A stretch of DNA of 64,000 nucleotides from Leptodactylus fallax. Lineage: Eukaryota > Chordata > Amphibia > Anura > Leptodactylidae. This document shows positions 13,349-23,091 of the stretch, one piece after another. The notes under the pieces are model-generated. The model was not told the origin of the DNA and did not search any database. It saw nothing but the letters and a program-made list of their open reading frames with translations. Numbering within the stretch: the first letter of the stretch is position 1; every line of letters starts with the position of its first letter. The stretch is from the NCBI GenBank assembly GCA_947044405.1, contig CAMRHE010000459.1:620001-684000 (forward strand). Reading direction: 5' to 3'. The translations under genes were made by a program, and so were the position numbers.

Positions 13349-14318
13349 ATTAATAATGTCTGTGTGTACCCTGTATAGATAGCGCCCCTTATTAATAATG
13401 TCCGTGTGTACCCTGTATAAATAGCGCCCCTTATTAATAATGTCCGTGTGTACCCTGTATAAATAGTGCCCCTTATTAATAATGTCCGTGTGTACCCTGT
13501 ATAAATAGTGCCCCTTATCAATAATGTCCGTGTGTACCCTGTATAAATAGTGCCCCTTATTAATAATGTCCGTGTGTACCCTGTATAAATAGTGCCCCTT
13601 ATTAATAATGTCCATGTGTACCCTGTATAAATAGTGCCCCTTATTAATAATGTCCGTGTGTACCCTGTATAAATAGTGCCCCTTATTAATAATGTCCGTG
13701 TGTACCCTGTATAAATAGTGCCCCTTATTAATAATGTCCTTGTGTACCCTGTATAAATAGAGCTCCTTATTAATAATGTCCTTGTGTACCCTGTATAAAT
13801 AGTGCCCCTTATTAATAATGTCCGCGTGTACCCTGTATAAATAGTGCCCCTTATTAATAATGTCCGTGTGTACCCTGTATAGTGCCCCTTATTAATAATG
13901 TCCGTGTGTACCCTGTATAAATAGTGCCCCTTATTAATAATGTCCGCGTGTACCCTGTATAAATAGTGCCCCTTATTAATAATGTCCGTGTGTACCCTGT
14001 ATAGTGCCCCTTATTAATAATGTCCGTGTGCACCCTGTATAAATAATGCCCCTTATTAATAATGTCCGTGTGTACCCTGTATAAATAGTGCTCCTTATTA
14101 ATAATGTCCGTGTGTACCCTGTATAAATAGTGCCCCTTATTAATAATTTCCGTGTGTGCCCTGTATAAATAGTGCCCCTTATTAATAATGTCCGTGTGTG
14201 CCCTGTATAAATAGTGCCCCTTATTAATAATGTCCGTGTGTACCCTGTATAAATAGTGCCCCTTATTAATAATGTCCGTGTGTATCCTGTATAAATAGTG
14301 TCCCTTATTAATAATGCC
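13349..14318. repeat. 42-bp minisatellite
   Basis: About 23 copies of a 42-bp unit with TTAATAATGTCCGTGTG, TACCCTGTATAAATAG and TGCCCC. Some units lack the AAATA and are shorter. Because 42 is a multiple of three, minus-strand frames stay open with the 14-residue period DIINKGHYLYRVHT. This is not coding. It lies between the two gypsy LTRs. Confidence 0.95.
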
Positions 14319-14614
14319 CCATAGGTTTCCTAATTGAAAGGTTTTCCAGGTCATTAATAAACTAATCAGTGGGGCTCAAAAACCCAGGACCCCTACTGAT
14401 CAGCTGTGTGAATGGTACCTGTGTAAGCGCGGTGACCGCTTCTCTGGTTACATAGTGTCATTCATCTCATAGCGGCCATGTAATGTAACTACAGCTTCGT
14501 CCTTTACACGTCTATGTGACAAGGCTGGAATTACATCACACGGTCACTATAAACAGACAGCGTATGATATAAACAGGCGCCATAGCCCCTGTTTATAGCG
14601 CCCCATTTACACAC
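14319..14614. other. Probable short dispersed repeat
   Basis: Contains ACCCCTACTGATCAGCTG and a moderately GC-rich tract, similar in style to short non-autonomous repeats elsewhere in this window (31065-31260, 31810-31985). No coding potential seen. Confidence 0.35.
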
Positions 14615-14904
14615 ACTATAATGTTCCACAGCAGCCCCTGCACACAGTATTATGGCCTGCAGCGGCCCCTGCACACGGTATTATGCTCCATAGTGGCCCC
14701 TGCACACGGTATTATGCTCCATAGTGGTCCCTGCACACAGAATTATGCTCCATAGTGGCCCCTGCACACGGTATTATGCTCCATAGTGGCCCCTGCATCG
14801 GTATTATGCTCCATAGTGGCCCCTGCATCGGTATTATGCTCCATAGTGACCCCTTAACACGGTATTATGCTCCATAGTGGCCCCTGCACACGGTATTATG
14901 AATC
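14615..14904. repeat. 31-bp short tandem array
   Basis: About nine copies of a 31-bp unit with CATAGTGGCCCCTGCACACG and GTATTATGCTC. The first copies are divergent (CACAGCAGCCCC, CTGCAGCGGCCCC). It abuts the second gypsy LTR. Confidence 0.9.
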
Positions 14905-15479
14905 CCTCCCACTGTCCCTGGCTACTTGCCCGATCTGTCCTAGGCGACAGCCAGCAACTGATTGACAGTCCCTTCTTAATATAAGTGACAACACAGAACG
15001 CAGACAGGACCAACAACAACAAAAGGGAAGTCAGCTAGCCAAGGGGTTGGTAACAGCCGAGCAATGCAGTACAGAATCACAATCCAAGACAGTAGTCACA
15101 GGGGGAGCCAAAGGTCAGAAATACAATAGCAGAAAAAGGAGCTAGCAGGGACAAAGTCACAGGACAGAATCTCAATAGCCAGCGACCATGTGTGGGCTGA
15201 TGACCTGTTTATACGAAGTCCAGGACCTGCCCCAGACTTGATTGGTAGACAGGCTGTCAATCACACAGGCAAGGCTAAGATTAACTATTTGAGGAGCAGA
15301 AAGAAACAAGGTGCAGGAGACGGGTGTGGCTGAAATTCAATTACATATTAGTAGTACTAGGACAGTGTTCAGACTGAGCAACAAGAACCTTAAGCAAGGA
15401 ATCAAACTGAACAGGCCTCCTGCACCGCAGCATGCAAGCGGAGGGTGGCGCAGAGACCCGAACAGGCAGAGACGTTACA
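14905..15479 (-). mobile_element. Ty3/gypsy long terminal repeat (5' LTR, internal end truncated)
   Basis: Same orientation and nearly the same sequence as the LTR at 11515-12159. It ends at 15479 with CGTTACA, a one-base decay of the expected TGTTACA. It lacks about 75 bp at its other end, where it meets the 31-bp array. With the left LTR and the CTCCC duplication it bounds one heavily deleted and re-filled gypsy insertion of about 4 kb. Confidence 0.75.
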
Positions 15480-15484
15480 CTCCC
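15480..15484. repeat. Target site duplication of the gypsy element, right copy
   Basis: CTCCC, identical to 11510-11514, directly follows the LTR end. It also continues into TCATC, which matches both the 31-bp array unit and the start of the L2 fragment. Confidence 0.6.
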
Positions 15485-16800
15485 TCATCTCACTGCTCCT
15501 GTACGCCTCTAAATTGCTTGAACAACACGTCCACTCCAAACTATCCTCCTATCTCTCGTCCAACGCACTCTTTGACAGACTACAGTCAGGCTTCAGACCC
15601 CAGCACTCCACAGAAATTGCCCTAACCAAAGTCACTAATAACCTTCTAACTGACAAAGCCAAACGTCACTCCTCTGTCCTCCTCCTCCTCCTCCTCTGTC
15701 CTCCTCCTCCTCGACCTCTCCTCTGCCTTTGACACAGTCGACCATTCCCTCCTGCTAGAAACTCTCTCATCCCTTGACATCTCAGACCTGGCCCTTTCCT
15801 GGATCTCCTCATACCTCACCAACCGCACATTCAGCGTCTCCCACTCGCACACCACCTCCCGCCATGCCCTCTTTCTGTAGGTGTCCCCCAATGCTCCATC
15901 CTAGGATCCCTCCTGTTCTCCATCTACACCCTAGGCCTTGGCCAACGCATAGAATCCCATGGTTTCCATTACCATTGCTATGCTGACGACACCCGAATAT
16001 ATCTCTGGACCAAACATTACCTCTCTGTTGTCCAGAGTCCCAGAATGTCACGCAGCCGTAGCCTCCTTTCTCTCCTCCCGCTTTCTCAAACTCAACATGG
16101 AGAAAACGGAGTTTATCATCTGCTCCCCACCTCGCACGGCCCCTCTACCTGACCCATCTATCATAGTTAATGGTGCTAAACTTACCCCAGTCCCACTGCC
16201 TTGGGATAACCTTAGACTCTGACCTATCCTTCAAGCTGCATATTCAAACCCTCAACATCTCGTGCCGCCTCCAACTCAAGAACATCCATCGAATCCGCTC
16301 CTTCCGCACCCCCTGAAACTACAAAGATGCTAGTCCTCGCCCTCATAATCTCCCGCCTAGACTACTGTAACACCCTTCTCCATGGCCTCCCAGCTAACAC
16401 TCTCGCCCCCCTCCAGTCCTCCTTACACTGTGCTGCTCGCCTAATACACCTCTCCCCCCGTTCTTCATCGGCCGCCCCCTCTGCCAATCCCTTCACTGGC
16501 TACCCATCGCCCAGCGAATAGAGATCAAATTACTAAAGCTGACATACAAAGCCATCCACAGCCTGTCCCCTCCATATATCTCCGACCTAATCTCCCGCTA
16601 CCTGCCCGCACGTAACCTCCGATCCTCCAAAGACCTCCTACTCCGCTCTGCTCTTATCCGCTCTTCACACAACCATCTCCAAGACTTCTCCCATGCATCC
16701 CCCATACTCTGGAACTCATTACCAAGACACATAAGACTGTCCCCCACAGTCACAAGCTTCAAGAAGGCCCTGAAGACTCAACTATTCAGGAAGGCCTACA
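15480..16800 (+). pseudogene. L2-type LINE reverse transcriptase remnant
   Basis: The 5'-truncated ORF2 of an L2/CR1-group non-LTR retrotransposon. Recognisable pieces in order: SKLLEQHVHSKLSSYLSSN (from about 15515), LFDRLQSGFRPQHSTEIAL, the palm segment around [17 protein letters not shown] (15710-15760), the active-site box [11 protein letters not shown] (about 15978-16010), [13 protein letters not shown] (about 16085), and the thumb region ISRLDYCNTLLHGLPANTL (about 16345). Frameshifts, plus a CTC-rich expansion at about 15675-15715, split it over all three frames. The 5' end sits at the gypsy target duplication and the 3' end returns to the 31-bp array. Confidence 0.85.
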
Positions 16801-18236
16801 ACCCCCAATAACACTACTGTCACCACACCGCCATCTGTACAGCCCCCAATAACACTACTGTCACCACACCACCATCTGTACAACCTCCAATAACACTACT
16901 GTCACCACACCGCCATCTGTACAGCCCCCAATAACACTACTGTCACCACACCGCCACCTGTACAGCCTCCAATAACACTACTGTCACCACACCGCCATCT
17001 GTACAACCTCCAATAACACTACTGTCACCACACCGCCATCTGTACAACCACCAATAACACTACTGTCACCACACCACCACCTGTACAGCCCCCAATAACA
17101 CTACTGTCACCACACCACCATCTGTACAACCTCCAGTAACACTACTGTCACCACACCACCATCTGTACAACCCCCAATAACACTACTGTCACCACACCGC
17201 CATCTGTACAGCCCCCAATAACTCTACTGTCACCACACCACCATCTGTACAACCTCCAATAACACTACTGTCACCACACCGCCATCTGTACAGCCCCCAA
17301 TAACACTACTGTCACCACACCGCCACCTGTACAGCCTCCAATAACACTACTGTCACCACACCGCCATCTGTACAACCTCCAATAACACTACTGTCACCAC
17401 ACCGCCATCTGTACAACCACCAATAACACTACTGTCACCACACCACCACCTGTACAGCCCCCAATAACACTACTGTCACCACACCACCATCTGTACAACC
17501 TCCAGTAACACTACTGTCACCACACCACCATCTGTACAACCCCCAATAACACTACTGTCACCACACCGCCATCTGTACAACCCCCAATAACACTACTGTC
17601 ACCACACCGCCATCTGTACAACCTCCAATAACACTACTGTCACCACACCGCCACCTGTACAGCCTCCAATAACACTACTGTCACCACACCGCCATCTGTA
17701 CAACCCCCAATAACACTACTGTCACCACACCATCACCTGTACAACCTCCAATAACACTACTGTCACCACACCGCCATCTGTACATCCCCCAATAACACTA
17801 CTGTCACCACACCGCCATCTGTACAACCTCTAATAACACTACTGTCACCACACCGCCATCTGTACAACCTCCAATAACACTACTGTCACCACACCGCCAT
17901 CTGTACAACCTCCAATAACACTACTGTCACCACACCGCCATCTGTACAACCTCCAATAACACTACTGTCACCACACCGCCATCTGTACAACCTCCAATAA
18001 CACTACTGTCACCACACCGCCATCTGTACAACCTCCAATAACACTACTGTCACCACACCGCCATCTGTACAACCTCTAATAACACTACTGTCACCACACC
18101 GCCATCTGTACAACCTCCAATAACACTACTGTCACCACACCACCATCTGTACAACCCCCAATAACACTACTGTCACCACACCACCATCTGTACAACCCCC
18201 AATAACACTACTGTCACCACACCGCCATCTGTACAG
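16801..18236. repeat. 41-bp minisatellite inside the L2 3' region
   Basis: About 35 copies of a 41-bp unit containing CCAATAACACTACTGTCACC, ACACCGCCATCTG and TACAACC. The first copy is joined to the L2 coding end (AGGAAGGCCTACAACCCCC) and the last to the L2 3' UTR (TACAGCCTCTACCCCC). The unit is therefore ordinary L2 3' sequence that expanded in place. Confidence 0.95.
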
Positions 18237-18380
18237 CCTCTACCCCCACCTTCTGTCTCTATCCCTCTTCCCTCATAGATTGTAAGCCCTTGCGGGCAGG
18301 GCCCTCTATCCCGCTGTGCCAGTGATCACTGCTAGTATTATCTGTTATGTATATCTTGTGTACTGTATGTAAATCCTCAA
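18237..18380 (+). mobile_element. L2 LINE 3' UTR
   Basis: Contains ATTGTAAGCCCTTGCGGGC, AGGGCCCTCT and later AATGTAAAGCACCATGG, the layout of L2/CR1-type 3' ends. A sister tail lies at 57459-57553. Confidence 0.8.
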
Positions 18381-19385
18381 ATGTAAAGCACCATGGAAGT
18401 AATATAATAATGTACAGAGCACCATGGGATTAATATAATAATGTACAGAGCACCATGGGATTAATATAATAATGTACAGCACCATGGGATTAATATAACA
18501 ATGTACAGAGCACCATGGGAATAATATAATAATGTACAGAGCACCATGGGATTAATATAATAAGGTACAGAGCACCATGGAAGTAATATAATAATGTACA
18601 GAGCACCATGGGATTAATATAATAATGTACAGCACCATGGAAATAATATAATAATGTACAGAGCACCATGGGATTAATATAATAATGTTCAGAGCACCAT
18701 GGGATTAATATAGTAATGTACAGAGCACCATGGAATTAATATAATAATGTACAGAGCACCATGGGATTAATATAGTAATGTACAGAGCACCATGGGATTA
18801 ATATAATAATGTACAGCACCATGGGATTAATATAATAATGTACTGAGCACCATGGGATTAATATAATAATGTACAGAGCACCATGGGATTAATATAATAA
18901 TGTACAGAGCACCATGGGATTAATATAATAATGTACAGCACCATGGGATTAATATAATAATGTACAGAGCACCATGGGATTAATATAATAATGTACAGCA
19001 CCATGGGATTAATATACTAATGTACAGCACCATGGGATTAATATAATAATGTACAGAGCACCATGGGATTAATATAACAATGTACAGAGCACCATGGGAT
19101 TAATATAATAATGTACAGAGCACCATGGGATTAATATAATAATGTACAGAGCACCATGGGATTAATATAATAATGTACAGAGCACTATGGGATTAATATA
19201 ATAATGTACAGAGCACCATGGGATTAATATAATAATGTACAGAGCACCATGGGATTAATATAATAATGTACAGAGCACCATGGGATTAATATAATAATGT
19301 ACAGAGCACCCTGGGATTAATATAATAATGTACAGAGCACCATGGGATTAATATACTAATGTACAGCACCATGGGATTAAAAGTG
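18381..19385. repeat. 31-bp minisatellite grown from the L2 tail
   Basis: About 32 copies of a 31-bp unit (29 bp when CAGAG is reduced to CAG) with AGCACCATGGGATTAATATA and ATAATGTACAG. The final copy runs into the L2 terminal AAGTGCTATATAAATAAA, so the tail itself was amplified. Confidence 0.95.
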
Positions 19386-19409
19386 CTATATAAATAAACA
19401 AACAATAAT
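19386..19409 (+). mobile_element. L2 LINE 3' terminus
   Basis: GTGCTATATAAATAAACAAA is the terminal motif of L2-type elements. It is followed directly by ATCATGTGGTACAAC, the 31-bp array of 3711-11514, so the insertion point is precise. Confidence 0.75.
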
Positions 19410-19470
19410 CATGTGGTACAACAAGACTAAGTTCTCTCATCATGGAGTATAACAAGACTAAGCTTCTAAA
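19410..19470. repeat. Remnant of the 31-bp array
   Basis: Two decayed units (TCATGTGGTACAACAAG, then TCATCATGGAGTATAAC) match the array ending at 11514. They show that L2 and gypsy inserted into the array. Confidence 0.85.
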
Positions 19471-20838
19471 GTGTGCAGATGCCATGGGCACCACCATCTA
19501 TAACCGATCACCCTCCCCATCATCATGGCGATCGGTTGTCATGACAGGCCTATTGTCATTGCCATAGTTCCATAGGCAGCGTGTAATAGAAGTGAATGGA
19601 TTTTCTTATACACTGCTATATATTAGTATTGCAGTGTATTGTATGAGCGATCAGACACCCTCCCTAGGGTTCAAGGTCCCTGAGGGGGGTCTGAACATGA
19701 AAGTAAAAGAAAAAACAAGTTTTTAAAAGTATAAAAAAAAAACCAAATAAAACAATATTAAATAATATCTTGTCCCAGCTCCATACACATAAATATTAAA
19801 AAGTTACAGGTTTCACAATATGGCGACACAAAATTTGACAAATTTTTAATTTTTTTTAAAAGGTATCAAAATATTACAAATACTCTATAAATTCGGTATC
19901 GCCGTGATCATCCTGACCCGCAGAATACAGGTAACATATCATTATTACCACACAGTGAATGCCGTAAAAATTGAACCCATAAGAAATTGGCGCAAATTGC
20001 GTTTTTATTCCAATTCCACCTCATCCTGATTTTTGTTTTCTAGCTTCCCAGTACATTGTACAGGATATTGAATGGGTCCATTACAAAGTACAATTTGTCC
20101 CGCAAACAATAAGTCATGTGACTCTGTGAACCGAAAAAAAAAAAAATTATGGCTCCTGGAAGGTGGGGAGGGAAAAAAAGATACACAAAAGCTAAAATTG
20201 GCTCAGTCTTTAAGGGGTTAATCCCCAATGCCAAAATGACTAATAAATAATAAAAAAATAAAACATACCGTACATATTGAGTATTGACACTTCTGTAACG
20301 ACCCAAACAATACAACTATAATTATTTACCCACGCAGTGAATGGCGCAAAAAATTTTTGACTACAAAGATGTCAGAATTGTTGACTTTTTTGTCTGTTGG
20401 CCACCATAAAACATTATAAAAATCTATAAAAAAAAATTTTATGTCCTCCAAAATGGCATCAATAAAATAAAAACATTAGGTCGTCCCACAAAAAATAAGC
20501 CTCCGCAAAATTTTGTAGTTATGGGTCTTGGTGTTGGAAAAAAAATAAAAAATAAAACAAAATAAACTATATAAATTTGGTATCAATTTAATCAGATCAA
20601 ATCAGTGAAAAAATGATCAGGTTATTTACGTGAATAGGGCAAAATTTATAGGATAAAAAGTCTGTGGCAAAATTGCTGGAATTTTTTTCTGTTCCTTCTC
20701 AGAATGCGTTGTGTTTGACATAAAAAGCAAACCCTCCTTCAGTTACATTGACGGAAAAATAAAAAAGACAAGGGTATTGGTACAGTACGTGACAACCTCA
20801 AAAAATGAAGGCCTAAAAAAGACTGGTCACTAAGGGGT
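19471..20838. mobile_element. AT-rich dispersed element, class uncertain
   Basis: 1.4 kb lying between two array remnants, so an insertion. It is A/T-rich with many A runs and two TAAGGGGTTAA-type motifs (about 20209 and 20830). Short segments such as AAAATGGCATCAATAAAATA and ACAAAAAATAAGCCTCCGCA look like an old repeat. No transposase or reverse transcriptase motif is visible. The TTAA at the right end could be a target site of a TTAA-specific transposon, but no matching left end was found. Confidence 0.5.
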
Positions 20839-20915
20839 TAAGAGTCTAAACTCCCTCATTCCCTCATTATGAGGTAGAATAAGTCTAAACTCCCTCATGA
20901 AGGGGTGCAACAATT
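20839..20915. repeat. Second remnant of the 31-bp array
   Basis: Decayed units (AGTCTAAACTCCCTCATT, then TATGAGGTAGAATAAG) of the 3711-11514 array, on the far side of the AT-rich insertion. Confidence 0.75.
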
Positions 20916-21086
20916 GTAATAAACACTGCAGACATGACTAGCAGAGAAGAGCAGCCTTGGTGTGGGTATCGGGTGACCGGATATAGTATGGACAGAGAAG
21001 TTGCTCCTTAGCACATTTCCTTTAATATTTGTAACAATATAATAAATTGATAAACAAAGCAATAAATACAATATAATGACTGCTCC
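20916..21086 (-). other. INCA1: Possible INCA1 3' UTR and poly(A) region
   Basis: Unique sequence after the last minus-strand repeat unit. The minus strand carries ATTAAA (plus-strand 21021-21026), the commonest variant poly(A) signal; no AATAAA was seen on that strand here. Assignment to INCA1 depends on the terminal exon extending through the 72-bp array and was not tested. Confidence 0.35.
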
Positions 21087-23000
21087 TCACTGGAAGCCCC
21101 TGGCTGGTCCCCATCCGTCAGAGCTCCTGTTCAGGAAAGAAGTGGTGGCATCTTTCTGGGGTCTCATCCATGGGAATGCCACCCCTCCCTCAGAGCTCCT
21201 TTCCCGAAAACAGGTGTTGTTATTTTGCTGGGGTCTCATCCATGGGAGCATCAGATCTTCTGCAGAGCTCCTGTCCTGAAAACCGGAGGTGGCATCTTCC
21301 TGGAGGCCCATCCATGACATCTTCCCTCCCTCAGAGCTCCTGTTCTGAAACCAGGTGGTGGCATCTTTATGTGGGCTCCTTCGAGGGAACACCACCCCCT
21401 CGTTCAGAGCTCCTGTCCTGAAAATAGGTCCTGGCATCTTTTTGAGGGCATCTACATGGAAGTTCCACCCCTCTGTCAGAGCTCCTATCCAGAAAACAGG
21501 TCCTGGCATCTTCCTGGGGGCTTCTACGTGGGAACACTACACCTCGCTCAGAGCTCCTGTCCAGAAAGCAGGTCTTGGCATCTTCCTGGGGGCTTCTACG
21601 TGGGAACACTACACCTCGCTCAGAGCTCCTGTCCAGAAAGCAGGTCTTGGCATCTTCCTGGGGGCTTCTACGTGGGAACACTAACCCTCGCTCAGAGCTC
21701 TTGTCCTGAAAGCAGGTCCTGGCTTCTTCCTGGGGGCTTCTACGTGGGAACACTACACCTCGCTCAGAGCTCCTGTCCAGAAAGCAGGTCTTGGCATCTT
21801 CCTGGGGGCTTCTACGTGGGAACACTAACCCTCGCTCAGAGCTCTTGTCCTGAAAGCAGGTCCTGGCTTCTTCCTGGGGGCTTCGACGTGGGAACACTAA
21901 CCCTCGCTCAGAGCTCCTGTCCAGAAAGCAGGTCCTGGCATCTTCCTGGGGGCTTTGACGTGGGAACACTACACCTCGCTCAGAGCTCCTGTCCAGGAAA
22001 CACTGTCTGGCATATTTTTTGGGAGTCATCGGTGGAAATAGCACCCCTCCTTTAGAGCTTCTATCCAGAAAAGTGGTATTGGCATCTTTCTGGGGGCTCC
22101 TTTGGGAAAACATCACTCCTCCTCCAGACCTCCTGTCCAGGAAACAGGGTCTGGCATCTTTTTCGGGAGTCATCGGTGGAAATAGCACCCCTCCCTTCGA
22201 GATTCTATCCAGGAAAGAGGCATCTTTCTGGGGGCTCCTCTGGGAAAACATTACACCTCCCCCAGAGTTCCTGTCCAGGAAACAGGGTCTGGCATCTTCC
22301 TGGGGACTCCTCTGGGGGAACACCAACCCACCCTGAGAGCTCCTGTCCTGAAAACAGGAGGTGGCATATTCCTGGGGGCTTAGACATGGGATCACCTTCC
22401 CTCCATCAGAGTTCTTGTCCTGAAAACAGGTGAAAAAATCTTCATGCTGGCTCTTCCGAGGGGACACCACCCCCTCTCTCGGAGCTCCTGTCTAGGGTAA
22501 AGGTGCTGGCATCTTTCTGGGCACTCATCCATGGGAACACCTTTTCTCTATCAGAGTTCCTTTCCTGAAAACAAGTGAACACATCTTCATGTGGACTCTT
22601 CCGAGAGAACACCACCCCTCTCTCAGAGCCCCTGTCCATGAAACAGGTTCTGGCATTTTTGGGGGGACTTATCCATGAGAACTCCTTTCCTCCATTGGAG
22701 TTTCTGTCCTGAAAACAGGTGGAGACATCTTCATGGGAACTCTTCTGAGGAAACACCACCCCCTCCCTCAGAGCCCCTGTTCAGGAAGCAGGTCCTAGTA
22801 TCTTTACTGGGGCTCGTCTGTGAAAACACAGCCCCTTGTTCAGAGTTTCTGTCCTGAAAACAGGTTCTGGCATATTTATGTGGACTCATCCTGGGAAATT
22901 CCACCCTTCTCTTAGAGCTCCTATCAAGGAAACAGGGGGCAGCATCTTCCTGGGGGCTCCTCCGGGGAAGGAAGCAGTTGGTATCATCCTTCTTGGAGTC
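21087..23000 (-). repeat. INCA1: 72-bp repeat array forming the INCA1 terminal exon
   Basis: About 27 units of 72 bp (24 codons), highly alike at 21480-22000 and divergent elsewhere. On the minus strand units read like FPRRSPQEDARTCFLDRSSE, then RGVV. That strand has no stop for about 640 codons except as a result of three one-base shifts. All three shifts fall in the same motif, where the plus strand has CACCACCCCC instead of CACCACCCC (near 22755, 22467 and 21400). The net shift is a whole codon. The diverged units are also open on this strand, suggesting past coding, but a stop-free unit alone would give some of this. Beyond the first shift the array may simply be 3' UTR. Confidence 0.8.
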
Positions 23001-23018
23001 CAATCGCAGGAAGTCCAC
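22731..23018 (-). CDS. INCA1: INCA1 terminal coding exon, repeat-built C-terminus
   Basis: The acceptor TATGTGTCTCACAG is followed at 23018 by GTGGACTTCC, continuing the frame left by the previous exon (phase 0). The translation starts VDFLRLDSKKDDTNCFLPRR and SPQED, then enters 24-residue repeats of the form CF-D-R-S plus FPRMSPHKYART. As written it stops at TGA (22733-22731), just after the first one-base shift. The first four exons (534 nt) plus this one (288 nt with stop) give 273 residues, near the roughly 236 I recall for human INCA1. If the shifts are sequence errors or read through, the exon would extend to about 21087. Confidence 0.65.
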   Translation of the reverse strand: MDFLRLDSKKDDTNCFLPRRSPQEDAAPCFLDRSSKRRVEFPRMSPHKYARTCFQDRNSEQGAVFSQTSPSKDTRTCFLNRGSEGGGGVSSEEFP

Positions 23019-23091
23019 CTGTGAGACACATAAAGTTGTTATTAGTGATGTGTAGTCACTAGTGTATCCTCAACTGTATACTGCATACTAG

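Noticed and set aside
21170..22433. Plus-strand open frames in the 72-bp array as a gene
   Set aside because: More frame breaks than the minus strand, no splice context, and the minus strand joins in phase to INCA1 exons.
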